From Paracoccaceae bacterium (GTDB taxonomy: Bacteria; Pseudomonadota; Alphaproteobacteria; Rhodobacterales; Rhodobacteraceae), in the NCBI GenBank assembly GCA_027013095.1, contig JALUYI010000019.1, positions 186,001-250,000 on the forward strand: 64,000 nucleotides of DNA. The letters run 5' to 3'. Below the pieces are notes generated by a model. That model saw only the letters and a program-made list of their open reading frames with translations. It did not search any database and was not told where the DNA came from. The first letter of the stretch is position 1. Each line of letters starts with the position of its first letter. The position numbers and the translations under genes are program-made. Positions 24,654-34,332 of this stretch are shown one piece after another.

Positions 24654-26021
24654 TCAGACATTGATCAGCAGATGTTCGCGTTCCCACGGGCTGATGACGT
24701 GAAAAAACTCGTCCTGCTCGGACCATTTGACGGCGGCATAGACCTCGGCAAATGCCGCTCCTACGGCCGCTCGCAGGGCTTCGGAGGCCTCAAAAGCCAT
24801 CAGCGCCTCGCGCAGAGATCGCGGCAGGCTGCCTTCGGTGGTGTAGGCATTGCCCTTCAGTTCCGGGCGCGGCATGACCCCGGCCTGCAGGCCCAGCCAG
24901 CCGCAGGCAAGGCTGGCCGCGATGCCGAGATAGGGGTTGCAATCCATCCCCGCCAGCCGGTTTTCGACCCGCCGTGCCGCCGGAGGGGCGATTGGCACCC
25001 GCAGCCCGGTGGTGCGGTTGTCCCGCGCCCATTCCAGATTGACCGGGGCCGAATAATCGGGGACATAGCGCCGGTAGGAATTGACATAGGGCGCGATCAT
25101 TGCCGTGGCCGCGGGCAAATGGGTTTGCAACCCGGCAATAAAGTGGAAAAACGCCGGAGTTTCGGCGCCGCTGTCGTCGGAAAAGATGTTTTTGCCGGTC
25201 TTCAGATCCAGAATCGAATGGTGGATATGCATGGCCGAGCCCGGCTGGTCCTGCATCGGTTTGGCCATGAAGGTTGCATAGCAGTCATGCTTGAGCGCGG
25301 CCTCGCGGATCAGGCGTTTGAAATAGAACACCTGATCGGCCAGACGCACCGGATCGCCGTGGGGCAGGTTGATCTCGATCTGCCCGGCACCGCCTTCGTG
25401 GATGATGGTGTCGATTTCAAACCCCTGTGCCTCGGCAAAATCATAGATGTCGTCAATGATCGGGCCGTATTCATCCACGGCGCTCATGGAATAGCCCTGA
25501 CTGGCCGGAACCCGGCGCCCCGAGCGCCCGAAGGGCGGTTCGACCTCGCGGGTGGGGTCGGTGTTGGGGGCGACGAGGTAAAACTCCAGCTCGGGCGCAA
25601 CCACCGGTGCCCAGCCTTTTTCGGCATAGAGGCGGACGAGGTTTTTCAGCACGTTGCGCGGCGCAAAGGGCACCGGATTGCCTGCCTGATCGGCAATATC
25701 GTGGATGATCTGGATGGTCGGATCCGCGGCCCAGGGGGCGGCTGTTGCGGTTGAGAAATCCGGCGTCAGCACCATGTCGGGGTCGGTAAAACGCTCTTCA
25801 CCCTCGAAATTCGCCCAGCCGCCGGTGATGGTCTGATAAAAGATCGAATCCGGCAGATAGATGTGCCGCGAGTGGGCAAATTTCGATGCCGGCATGGCCT
25901 TGCCCCGGGAAATGCCCGGCATGTCCGAGACGATACATTCCACCTCTTCGACACGCCGCGCGCCGATGTAATCGAGTGCTGCCTGCGGCAATTTCTTGAG
26001 CCATGTGTTTGCGCTGTCCAT
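24654..26021 (-). CDS. glutamine synthetase family protein (gamma-glutamyl ligase)
   Basis: A 455-residue glutamine-synthetase-fold ligase. Typical blocks: VAPELEFYLV (about residues 150-159), GGAGQIEINLPHGDP, GSAMHIHHSI, and NRTTGLRVP (about 345). It lacks the tyrosine adenylylation loop of GlnA, and resembles the PuuA/GlnT class that attaches glutamate to amines such as putrescine or other amino compounds. It lies between a class I glutamine amidotransferase (11 bases upstream) and glycerate kinase (8 bases downstream), clearly one transcription unit. The amine substrate cannot be deduced from sequence. Confidence 0.86.
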   Translation of the reverse strand: MDSANTWLKKLPQAALDYIGARRVEEVECIVSDMPGISRGKAMPASKFAHSRHIYLPDSIFYQTITGGWANFEGEERFTDPDMVLTPDFSTATAAPWAADPTIQIIHDIADQAGNPVPFAPRNVLKNLVRLYAEKGWAPVVAPELEFYLVAPNTDPTREVEPPFGRSGRRVPASQGYSMSAVDEYGPIIDDIYDFAEAQGFEIDTIIHEGGAGQIEINLPHGDPVRLADQVFYFKRLIREAALKHDCYATFMAKPMQDQPGSAMHIHHSILDLKTGKNIFSDDSGAETPAFFHFIAGLQTHLPAATAMIAPYVNSYRRYVPDYSAPVNLEWARDNRTTGLRVPIAPPAARRVENRLAGMDCNPYLGIAASLACGWLGLQAGVMPRPELKGNAYTTEGSLPRSLREALMAFEASEALRAAVGAAFAEVYAAVKWSEQDEFFHVISPWEREHLLINV

Positions 26022-26032
26022 CGGGGCCGTCC

Positions 26033-26716
26033 TCAGCTGCGGGGTTGGTTGAAAAAATCCGTGATCATTTGCACCGCGCGGGCGCGCGCGATTGGCTGCC
26101 CCAGCTTGGCGCGGGCCTGTTCCAGACGCTCTTCGGGGACGGTTCCACGCCCGCGGGTGGCGATCAGATGTTCAATAAAGCCACGGTCGAATTCCGGGTG
26201 CGGCTGAAACGAGAGCGCCCGGTCCTGATACCGCAGAACCGCGTTTTCACAGGTGTCCGAACGGCCGATTACCTCGGCCCCCTCGGGGCGTTGAACGACC
26301 TGATCCTGATGCCAGGCGTAAAGGGTCATGTCCTCGCCCGGCAGCTGATACTGTGTCGGGCCGACCACCCAGCCACCGGCGAATTTTTCCACCCGTCCAC
26401 CCAGCGCCTGCGCCAGAATTTGGTGGCCAAAGCAGATGCCGACCACCGGCAGACGGTATTCATAGGCGGCGCGTAAAAGAACCTCGAGCGGCGGGATCCA
26501 GGGCAGGTCTTCATAGGCGCCAAAGCGCGAGCCGGTCACCAGCCAGCCGTCGCAATCATAGATCGAATCCGGGAACACCCCGTCAACGACGCTGTAGACA
26601 TCAAAGTCAAACCCGCCGCCGTCCAGCAGGCGCGGGAACATTTCGCCATAGTCGCCATAGTCTGCAATCAGGCCCTCAGGGGCGTGACCGCTCTGCAATA
26701 TTCCAATTCTCATCAT
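26033..26716 (-). CDS. class I glutamine amidotransferase-like protein
   Basis: A 227-residue GATase class I domain with a complete triad: Cys in VGICFGHQ (about residue 95) and the His-Glu pair in QPHPEF (about 173-175). There is no fused synthetase domain, so it could hydrolyse a gamma-glutamyl bond, the step done by PuuD in putrescine degradation, though PuuD belongs to a different subgroup. Placement between two glutamine-synthetase homologues supports a ligation-then-hydrolysis route. Two adjacent ATGs (26716 and 26713) are possible starts. Confidence 0.83.
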   Translation of the reverse strand: MMRIGILQSGHAPEGLIADYGDYGEMFPRLLDGGGFDFDVYSVVDGVFPDSIYDCDGWLVTGSRFGAYEDLPWIPPLEVLLRAAYEYRLPVVGICFGHQILAQALGGRVEKFAGGWVVGPTQYQLPGEDMTLYAWHQDQVVQRPEGAEVIGRSDTCENAVLRYQDRALSFQPHPEFDRGFIEHLIATRGRGTVPEERLEQARAKLGQPIARARAVQMITDFFNQPRS

Positions 26717-26732
26717 TCACCTGTTGTCGTAT

Positions 26733-26750
26733 CCCCGGTTATTGCCGGGG
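26733..26750. promoter_or_regulatory. leader hairpin before the amidotransferase gene
   Basis: CCCCGG (26733-26738) and CCGGGG (26745-26750) with a six-base loop lie in the 156-base gap between the two glutamine-synthetase genes, 17 bases from the amidotransferase start. On the minus strand no U-run follows, so it may be a processing or attenuation element rather than a terminator. Confidence 0.35.
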
Positions 26751-26872
26751 TTTGCCTTTGCGGGCGCGTCGGGCCTTTGCGTTGTTGGCGCGGCCTGTTT
26801 GCGGCCTGTCCCCCTCTGTTCGGCCGGGGCGGGGCCTAGCTAACAGCCTTGGTCGCATCCTCGCAAGCCCCC

Positions 26873-28249
26873 TCAGACAGTCTCAAGATAGCTGGCGATC
26901 TCGCGCGTCGCGCGGGTCTCGGGTTTTTCTGCCGCAAGGCGGGCCAGCTCCTGACGTTTGCAGCGCACCAGATTGTCAATCAGCCCTGACGGCAGGATCT
27001 GCCCCAGCCTTGCCGAGGTCGCGGCGGTGTCGATCGCGTCGCGCCAGTCTGTGCAGAGCTGTGGCGCCGGCGCCTCATAGGCGTTGCCGCGGGTCTCGGC
27101 GGGGGGGATGAGAGCGTGCTCGATGCCGTGAAGGGCAGCGCCCAGAATGGCGGCCAGCATGAGATAGGGGTTCACGTCGCCACCTGCCACGCGGTGTTCA
27201 ATGCGTCGTGCCGCGGCCGGACCTCCGGGGATTCTAAGGGCCGTCGTGCGGTTTTCATGCCCCCATGAGACCGAGGTCGGGGCGTGGCTGTCTGGCGCAA
27301 GGCGGTGATAGGAATTGCCGTGGGGGGCAAAAACCAGCGTTGAATCGCGCATCATCTCCAGCATCCCGGCAATCGCCTGAGTCAGTGGCGCGCCAGTGGT
27401 GTTGGCGGCGGCATTGGCAGGGCCAGGCGCGGCGGCAAACACGTTTTGCCCATCACCATCCAGCAGCGAGATGTGGGTGTGCAGCCCGTTACCCGGCTGA
27501 TCGGGATAGGGTTTTGCCATAAAGCTGGCCTGCAACCCGTGTTTGCGCGCCACCCCCTTGGCGGCCAGCTTGAACAGCCATGCGTCGTCGGCGGCCTTCA
27601 TGGCGTCGCCGTGCAGAAGGTTGATTTCAAACTGCCCGGGCCCGGCCTCGGAACTGGCTGCATCGGCGGGGATCCGCATCGCTTTGCAGGTCGCGTAAAG
27701 ATCGGTGAAAAAGGCCTCGAACGCATCCAGACCCGCCAGCGACAGGATGTCTGGTGACTCGGGGCGCTGCGGGCGTCCCGGAATTTGCGGCGGCCTCGGG
27801 GTGGTGCTGTGCCCGTCGAGCAGGTAAAACTCCATCTCCATTGCCACCACGGGATGCAGGTTGCGGGCAGCGAATTTTTGCAGGGTCTCGTTCAGGGCGT
27901 GGCGGGCGTCGCCGACAAAGGGGTGGCCGTCATCCGTGGACATCCAGAGCGGCAGCAGCGCGCCGGGGCTGTCGAGCCACGGCATCGGGACGATCCCCCG
28001 TCCGGTGGGAAATAGCGTTCCGTCGGCATCGCCGCTGGCAAAAACCAGCGGGCTGTCGGCAATATCGGCCCCCCAGATATCGACATTCAGCGCCGAAAGC
28101 GGCATGCGCACGCCGCCGGCGAACGCCTTGATGCCGTGGGGGGAGGGGATTCTTTTGCCGCGGGGAACGCCGTTCAGGTCCGATACGGCCAGACGCAGGG
28201 AGGTGATCTCGGGGTGGCTCTTGAGCCAGATGTTGAAATCGGCATCCAT
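26873..28249 (-). CDS. glutamine synthetase family protein (second copy)
   Basis: A 458-residue homologue of the protein at 24654-26021. It shares the GPGQFEINLLHGD, NGLHTHISLLDG and NRTTALRIPGGPAAARRIEHR blocks and the MEMEFYLLDG strand (about residue 140). It is of the GlnA-unlike, gamma-glutamyl-amine ligase class. Having two such ligases in one cluster may reflect two amine substrates or a heteromeric enzyme. A palindrome AATTTGATCAAATT sits about 90 bases upstream of its start and is a candidate control site. Confidence 0.86.
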   Translation of the reverse strand: MDADFNIWLKSHPEITSLRLAVSDLNGVPRGKRIPSPHGIKAFAGGVRMPLSALNVDIWGADIADSPLVFASGDADGTLFPTGRGIVPMPWLDSPGALLPLWMSTDDGHPFVGDARHALNETLQKFAARNLHPVVAMEMEFYLLDGHSTTPRPPQIPGRPQRPESPDILSLAGLDAFEAFFTDLYATCKAMRIPADAASSEAGPGQFEINLLHGDAMKAADDAWLFKLAAKGVARKHGLQASFMAKPYPDQPGNGLHTHISLLDGDGQNVFAAAPGPANAAANTTGAPLTQAIAGMLEMMRDSTLVFAPHGNSYHRLAPDSHAPTSVSWGHENRTTALRIPGGPAAARRIEHRVAGGDVNPYLMLAAILGAALHGIEHALIPPAETRGNAYEAPAPQLCTDWRDAIDTAATSARLGQILPSGLIDNLVRCKRQELARLAAEKPETRATREIASYLETV

Positions 28250-28336
28250 TGCGGGCTCTTGTCACAAGGGCCCGCGACCATCGTGAGCCTCTCCCTGATG
28301 CAGACCTATTACGTTGCCTTGGGGGAGGTCAATCAA

Positions 28337-28350
28337 AATTTGATCAAATT
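28337..28350. promoter_or_regulatory. palindromic operator candidate upstream of glutamine-synthetase gene
   Basis: AATTTGATCAAATT is a perfect 14-base palindrome in the gap between the binding-protein gene and the glutamine-synthetase gene, on the promoter side of the latter. A related core occurs at 29253-29264. The regulator is not identified. Confidence 0.45.
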
Positions 28351-28373
28351 GTGCGAAACGGGGAGGGCTCGCT

Positions 28374-29132
28374 CTAATTTCCGGCGTCCTGAACCTCGGC
28401 CTTCTGGGCGACAAACCAGTGAGCGATCAATTGATCCAGCGTCCCGTCGGCCTTTAGTGACCGGATGCCGGCGTTTAGAACCGCCAGCAGTCCGGGCGAT
28501 GCGCGGCGCACCGCCATGGCCAATCCGCCATCAAGGGGGATCTCTTTTTTTGCCAGATGCAGCCCCTCGCCGGATGCGGTTTTCAATACACTTTTCAAAT
28601 GCGCCTTGTCCCCGAGATAGGCCGAGATTGCCCCGGATTTCAGCGCCGCAATAGCGTCTGTCGGTGTCGTGTAGGTAACCAGAGACCAGCCGTTCTTGAG
28701 GACTTGATCCGCCGCGGCCGAGCCTTGCAGCGCGCCAACACGGCTGCCTGCGGGTGGAGGGCCACTGTGCCCGCGGATCAGAATTGCGCCCGGCGCCGAT
28801 GGTAAATATGACTCTGTCAGGTCAAAATAGATCTTGTGCGCTGCGGTGATCCGATAGGCGGACAGGATGACATCGATATCGCCGCTTTGCAGCGCCCGTG
28901 CCAGATCCGAGCGCGGCACCGGAACCCAGGCGCAGTCCAGATTTTCCCGTGCGCAGAGGCGTTGTTGCAACTGCGCCTCGAACCCCTGAACGGTGCCGTT
29001 GTCGTCCAGCATGTTGTAAGGCGCAAACTCGGCCACGGTGCCAAAATATATGGTCCGCGCAAACGCGCCCGCGCCCGCGCCAAGCGACAGAACGACAGCC
29101 AAGATCAATGGGACAGTTTTCTCGATACGCAT
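28374..29132 (-). CDS. family 3 periplasmic solute-binding protein
   Basis: A 252-residue secreted protein. Residues 1-25 form a signal peptide ending AGAFA before RTIYFG. The mature part has the SBP_bac_3 pattern: EFAPYNMLDDNGTVQGFEAQL then a later FDLTESYL strand and a dipeptide-rich hinge region. Such proteins deliver amino acids or related amines to ABC permeases, but no permease or ATPase gene is adjacent. Next to the glutamine-synthetase cluster it may bind the amine that is glutamylated. An in-frame ATG at 29192 would put 20 residues in front of the signal; 29132 is preferred. Confidence 0.82.
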   Translation of the reverse strand: MRIEKTVPLILAVVLSLGAGAGAFARTIYFGTVAEFAPYNMLDDNGTVQGFEAQLQQRLCARENLDCAWVPVPRSDLARALQSGDIDVILSAYRITAAHKIYFDLTESYLPSAPGAILIRGHSGPPPAGSRVGALQGSAAADQVLKNGWSLVTYTTPTDAIAALKSGAISAYLGDKAHLKSVLKTASGEGLHLAKKEIPLDGGLAMAVRRASPGLLAVLNAGIRSLKADGTLDQLIAHWFVAQKAEVQDAGN

Positions 29133-29252
29133 ATCACCACTCGACTGAAGATGGCCCAATGGGCCGATTCGGCACCGCAAAAGCCGCGGCACCGCCGGTT
29201 TCTAACGTTGAAATATGGCGTCATTTTGGCTGCCGCATGACCAGAATGGCGC

Positions 29253-29264
29253 ATTTGATCAATT
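29253..29264. promoter_or_regulatory. second TTGATCAA-type site in the divergent promoter region
   Basis: ATTTGATCAATT keeps the TTGATCAA core of the 28337 palindrome with one arm mismatch. It lies between the divergent binding-protein and gcdH genes. Same unknown regulator is possible. Confidence 0.35.
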
Positions 29265-29376
29265 CTTTCCGGTGGATTGGAATCTCTGGCCTGCCCCGGC
29301 CGCTTTGCTCGATTGAATTTTGCCGCACCTTCCGATACGCCCAAGGGGATGATCACCATGCCCAAGGAGTTTCCGA

Positions 29377-30597
29377 ATGACCGACCGACCCAAGCTAAAG
29401 CCCAAGGATGCCCCCGACCTGTCGTCATTCCAGTGGGACGATGCCTTTTTGCTGGAAACGCAACTGCACGAGGACGAACGCATGATCCGTGACAGCGCCC
29501 GCGCCTATGCGCAGGAAAAGTTGCAGCCAAAGGTCATCGCCGCCTTTCGTGAAGAAACCCGCGATCCCGAGGTTTTCGCCGAGATGGGCGAAATGGGCCT
29601 GTTGGGAACCACCATCCCCGAGGAATACGGCGGGCTGGGCGTCGGCTATGTCAGCTATGGGCTGGTGGCGCGCGAGGTCGAACGCGTGGATAGCGGCTAT
29701 CGCTCGATGATGAGCGTGCAGTCCAGTCTGGTGATGTATCCGATCTATGCCTATGGCAGTGAGGCGCAGCGGCAGAAATACCTGCCAAAGCTGGCCAGCG
29801 GCGAATGGATCGGCTGTTTTGGTCTGACCGAGCCCGACGCTGGCTCGGACCCCGGCAGCATGAAAACCCGGGCGACGCGGATCGACGGCGGTTATCGGTT
29901 GACCGGCACCAAGATGTGGATTTCGAACGCGCCCTTTGCCGATGTGTTTGTGGTCTGGGCCAAATCCGAGGCCCACGGCAACAAGATCCGCGGCTTTGTT
30001 CTGGAAAAGGGCATGGCCGGGCTGAGTGCACCCAAGATCGAGGGCAAACTGTCTCTGCGCACCTCGACCACCGGTGAGATCGTCATGCAGGGGGTCGAAG
30101 TGGGCGAGGACGCCTTGTTGCCCCATGTCGAGGGCCTGAAGGGGCCGTTTGGCTGCCTGAACCGGGCGCGTTATGGAATTGCCTGGGGGGTGATGGGCGC
30201 CGCCGAGTTCTGCTGGCACGCGGCACGGCAATATGGGCTGGACCGCAAGCAATTCGGAAAACCGCTGGCGGGAACGCAGCTTTATCAAAAGAAACTGGCC
30301 GACATGCAGACCGAGATTTCACTGGGCCTGCAGGCGGCGTTGCGGGTCGGGCGTCTGATGGACGAGGCCAGCGCCGCCCCCGAGATGATCAGTCTGATCA
30401 AACGCAACAATTGCGGCAAGGCGCTGGATATCGCCCGCATGAGCCGCGACATGCACGGCGGCAACGGGATATCGGAGGAATTTCAGGTGATCCGCCACAT
30501 GGTCAACCTTGAAACGGTCAACACCTATGAGGGGGCCCATGACGTCCACGCCCTGATTCTGGGACGGGCGCAGACGGGTCTTCAGGCGTTTTTCTGA
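29377..30597 (+). CDS. gcdH: glutaryl-CoA dehydrogenase
   Basis: A 406-residue acyl-CoA dehydrogenase that oxidises and decarboxylates glutaryl-CoA to crotonyl-CoA in lysine, tryptophan and aromatic degradation. Marks of the family are the N-terminal [29 protein letters not shown] (about residues 107-122), the [15 protein letters not shown] flavin region, and the catalytic Glu in [15 protein letters not shown] near the end. The start has AAGGAG seven bases upstream. No CoA-transferase or GcdR regulator is adjacent; the gene is divergent from the binding-protein gene and converges on trxB. Confidence 0.92.
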   Translation: MTDRPKLKPKDAPDLSSFQWDDAFLLETQLHEDERMIRDSARAYAQEKLQPKVIAAFREETRDPEVFAEMGEMGLLGTTIPEEYGGLGVGYVSYGLVAREVERVDSGYRSMMSVQSSLVMYPIYAYGSEAQRQKYLPKLASGEWIGCFGLTEPDAGSDPGSMKTRATRIDGGYRLTGTKMWISNAPFADVFVVWAKSEAHGNKIRGFVLEKGMAGLSAPKIEGKLSLRTSTTGEIVMQGVEVGEDALLPHVEGLKGPFGCLNRARYGIAWGVMGAAEFCWHAARQYGLDRKQFGKPLAGTQLYQKKLADMQTEISLGLQAALRVGRLMDEASAAPEMISLIKRNNCGKALDIARMSRDMHGGNGISEEFQVIRHMVNLETVNTYEGAHDVHALILGRAQTGLQAFF

Positions 30598-30613
30598 GCC
30601 CGCTGGACGCGCC

Positions 30614-31591
<978 letters not shown>

Positions 31592-31680
31592 CTATATAGG
31601 ATCGCCGCCGCCGCAGGGGAAGGGGCGGCCCTGATCCTGTGACAAGTTTTCCATTTGCCGCAGCGGGGGAATAAATCTTG

Positions 31681-31703
31681 CGCAATCGCGAAATATTATT
31701 GCG
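31681..31703. promoter_or_regulatory. candidate Lrp-type operator
   Basis: CGCAAT (31681-31686) and ATTGCG (31698-31703) are perfect inverted arms around an 11-base AT-rich spacer, 54 bases before the Lrp start in the trxB-lrp divergent region. Size and AT-rich centre fit an Lrp/AsnC site; autoregulation is inferred. Confidence 0.45.
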
Positions 31704-31757
31704 TCCACTCCGGCGATTGGGTAATTTGCGCCCAAATCACCCAAGTCAGGAGTCAAG

Positions 31758-32258
31758 ATGTCTGTCTCGAAGCTGGACCCAATCGATCGGAATATTCTGG
31801 CCGAATTGCAGGCCGACGGTCGCATGACCAATGTCGAGCTGGCCCGGCGTGTCGGCATCTCGGCGCCGCCCTGTTTGCGCCGCGTTCGCACGCTGGAAGA
31901 GAACGGTCTGATCCGCGGATACCACGCCGACGTCAATGCCCGCGCGCTGGGGTTCGAGGTGCAGGTTTTTGCCATGGTCGGGCTGCACAGTCAGGCCGAG
32001 GTGGACCTGTCAGCATTCGAGGATCTCTGCCGCAGCTGGCCACTGGTGCGCGAGTGTCACATGCTGAATGGCGAAATCGACTTTATCCTGAAATGCGTGG
32101 CCCCGGACCTGTCCACGTTCCAGACCTTTTTGACCGAGAACCTGACCTCGGCCGAGAACGTGGCCAGCGTCAAAACCTCGCTGGTTATCCGCGGTGCCAA
32201 GGATGAGCCGGGCGTGCCCTTTGATGTGTTTGAGGCCCGTGCGCAGGATGAGACCTGA
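31758..32258 (+). CDS. Lrp/AsnC-family transcriptional regulator
   Basis: A 166-residue Lrp/AsnC protein. The helix-turn-helix is at residues about 10-50 (DRNILAELQADGRMTNVELARRVG and SAPPCLRRVRTLEENGLI), followed by the RAM ligand domain with the VRECHMLNGEIDFIL strand. These proteins form octamers and sense amino acids. CAGGAG lies just upstream of the ATG. It is divergent from trxB and followed by olsB after 46 bases. Control of trxB is plausible from position; the ligand is unknown. Confidence 0.9.
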   Translation: MSVSKLDPIDRNILAELQADGRMTNVELARRVGISAPPCLRRVRTLEENGLIRGYHADVNARALGFEVQVFAMVGLHSQAEVDLSAFEDLCRSWPLVRECHMLNGEIDFILKCVAPDLSTFQTFLTENLTSAENVASVKTSLVIRGAKDEPGVPFDVFEARAQDET

Positions 32259-32304
32259 GCTTCGCGGCCAGAGGCGGACCCAAAATTGGGATCAAAGCCG
32301 CGGT

Positions 32305-33090
32305 ATGAGCGACGGTTTTCCGGCCTCCACCCCGTCCGCTGATCCACCCGCTGACCTCTTGCGAAAGGGGCGCTATCGCGTGCGGCTTGCCCGGGGTGAT
32401 GCCGATGTCAGGCGGGCGCAACGCCTGCGGTTCCGCTGCTTTCGGCAACCGGAGGGCAAGACGGCTGATGGTCTGGACAGGGACCGGTTTGACCCGCTCT
32501 GCCAACATTTTCTGATCGAGGATATCGCCTCGGGCGGGCTGGTTTGCTGTTTTCGTCTGCGCGCCTTTGGCTGTGGGCGCGACATTGCCGACAGTTATTC
32601 GGCACAGTTTTACGGATTGGCGGGCTTTGCTGATTATCCCGCCCCGATGGCCGAGATGGGTCGGTTCTGCATTGATCCTACGCGCTCGGATGTGGATATC
32701 CCGCGCATCGCGTTGGGGGCACTGGGCGCCTATGTGGACCAAAATGCCATCGGGATGTTGTTTGGCTGCAGCTCGTTCAGCGGCACCCGGCCCGAGCCTT
32801 ATTGCGACAGTTTTGCGTTGCTGGCCCGAAAATTTGCCGCCCCCCGGCGCTGGCGCCCAACCGAGAGGGCGCCTCATATCATCCGCTTTGAGCCGCTTGC
32901 GAAACCGGATTTATCCCGCGCAATGAAAGGGATGCCGCCGCTTCTTCGCAGCTATCTGGCGATGGGGGGGTGGGTGTCGGATCATGCGGTGATCGATCCC
33001 GATCTGGGGACGATTCACGTCTTTACCGGGCTTGAGGTTGCGTCGATCCCCCCGGCCCGGGCGCGGCTTTTGCGGGGAATTTCGGCGTGA
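32305..33090 (+). CDS. olsB: ornithine N-acyltransferase OlsB-like (GNAT fold)
   Basis: A 261-residue GNAT-type acyltransferase related to OlsB and autoinducer synthases: RRAQRLRFRCF (about residues 33-43), DRFDPLCQHFLIED, AEMGRFCIDP (about 115-124) and GCSSFSGTRPEPY are hallmarks. OlsB moves a 3-hydroxyacyl group from ACP to ornithine, making lyso-ornithine lipid, a phosphate-free membrane lipid. The OlsA partner that usually follows is not in the window. The ATG at 32305 lacks a strong ribosome-binding site; 32248 is an alternative in the same frame. Confidence 0.85.
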   Translation: MSDGFPASTPSADPPADLLRKGRYRVRLARGDADVRRAQRLRFRCFRQPEGKTADGLDRDRFDPLCQHFLIEDIASGGLVCCFRLRAFGCGRDIADSYSAQFYGLAGFADYPAPMAEMGRFCIDPTRSDVDIPRIALGALGAYVDQNAIGMLFGCSSFSGTRPEPYCDSFALLARKFAAPRRWRPTERAPHIIRFEPLAKPDLSRAMKGMPPLLRSYLAMGGWVSDHAVIDPDLGTIHVFTGLEVASIPPARARLLRGISA

Positions 33091-33120
33091 TATTTCAATA
33101 TATTGTGCATCTATCCTCAT

Positions 33121-33158
33121 AATCCACATGAACTGGAAAACCTGTGGATTGTTTTATT
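33121..33158. terminator. hairpin with T-rich tail after olsB
   Basis: AATCCACA (33121-33128) and TGTGGATT (33143-33150) form a perfect eight-base stem with a 14-base loop, followed by GTTTTATT. It lies in an AT-rich 150-base gap between olsB and the convergent moaA and may serve both. Confidence 0.6.
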
Positions 33159-33240
33159 GAGCGATGAGTTAATATAAACAATAACATCAACAATACCCCA
33201 CAACGATATGAAAACACGTTGTTTTATAGGATAGGGCCGC

Positions 33241-34257
33241 TCAGCCGCCGGTATGGCTCATATGACGGGTCATTTTACCGGAAACCGACTGGCGGGAATA
33301 GTCGAAATCATGGCCCTTGGGTTTATGTGTGATCGCTTCATGCAGGGCTGTGATCACAGGCGCCTCTTCGGTTGGATTGTCGCGCAGAACCTTGCGCAGA
33401 TCAAACTCACCTTCTTGGCCGAGACACTGGAACAACTGCCCGGTGCAGGTCAGGCGCACCCGATTGCAGCTTTCGCAGAAATTATGGCTGAGCGGGGTAA
33501 TAAAGCCGATGCGCTGCCCGGTTTCCATCACCCGCATATAGCGGGCCGGGCCGCCCGTTGAATCGGGCAGCGGGCTGAGGTGATAGCGCGCCGCAAGCGC
33601 CGTCCTGACGTCGTCAAGCGACCAGTATTGGCCCAGACGATCCTCGTTGCCGATGTCCTCGCCCATGGGCATGACCTCGATCAGGGTCAGGTCCATGCCG
33701 CGTTCGGCGCACCACTGAACGACGTCAAACAGCTCGGAATCGTTGAAATTCTTCAGCGCGACCATGTTGATCTTGACCTTCAGCCCGGCGGTTTGTGCGG
33801 CGTCGATCCCCTTGAGAACCTGTGCCAGACGACCCCAGCGAGTGATCTCTGCGAATTTCTTTTCATCCAGCGTGTCAAGTGAGATATTGACCCGTTTGAC
33901 CCCTGCCGCGGCAAGCTCGGCGGCGTATTTATGGAGCTGCGAGCCGTTTGTGGTCAACGTCAGTTCAGACAGGGCGCCGCTGTCCAGATGTCGTGACATG
34001 GCCTGAAAAAAGCCGATGATGCCGCGCCGGACCAGCGGCTCGCCCCCGGTCACGCGGATCTTTTTCACTCCTTGCGAGATAAAGGCCGAGCACAGGCGAT
34101 CCAGCTCTTCCAGTGTCAGCAGGTCCTTTTTGGGCAAAAAGGTCATGTGCTCGGACATGCAATAGACGCAGCGGAAATCGCAGCGGTCCGTGACCGAAAC
34201 CCTGAGATAGGTGATGGCGCGCTGGAACGGGTCGATAAGTTTGGGTTCATCTGTCAT
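33241..34257 (-). CDS. moaA: GTP 3',8-cyclase MoaA
   Basis: A 338-residue radical-SAM enzyme that begins molybdenum cofactor synthesis. The N-terminal cluster is Cys26-X3-Cys30-X2-Cys33 in [11 protein letters not shown], and the C-terminal second cluster is [11 protein letters not shown] followed by [18 protein letters not shown] is the SAM-binding GGEP motif. No other moa gene is adjacent, so it stands alone. It converges on olsB and is divergent from the lipoprotein gene. Confidence 0.95.
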   Translation of the reverse strand: MTDEPKLIDPFQRAITYLRVSVTDRCDFRCVYCMSEHMTFLPKKDLLTLEELDRLCSAFISQGVKKIRVTGGEPLVRRGIIGFFQAMSRHLDSGALSELTLTTNGSQLHKYAAELAAAGVKRVNISLDTLDEKKFAEITRWGRLAQVLKGIDAAQTAGLKVKINMVALKNFNDSELFDVVQWCAERGMDLTLIEVMPMGEDIGNEDRLGQYWSLDDVRTALAARYHLSPLPDSTGGPARYMRVMETGQRIGFITPLSHNFCESCNRVRLTCTGQLFQCLGQEGEFDLRKVLRDNPTEEAPVITALHEAITHKPKGHDFDYSRQSVSGKMTRHMSHTGG

Positions 34258-34332
34258 GCGCGCCAGACTATCGTTTCAAGGGGTGTCGCGCAAGACGTTG
34301 AAACGCGGCACAATCGCCTCTAGTCTGGGGGC

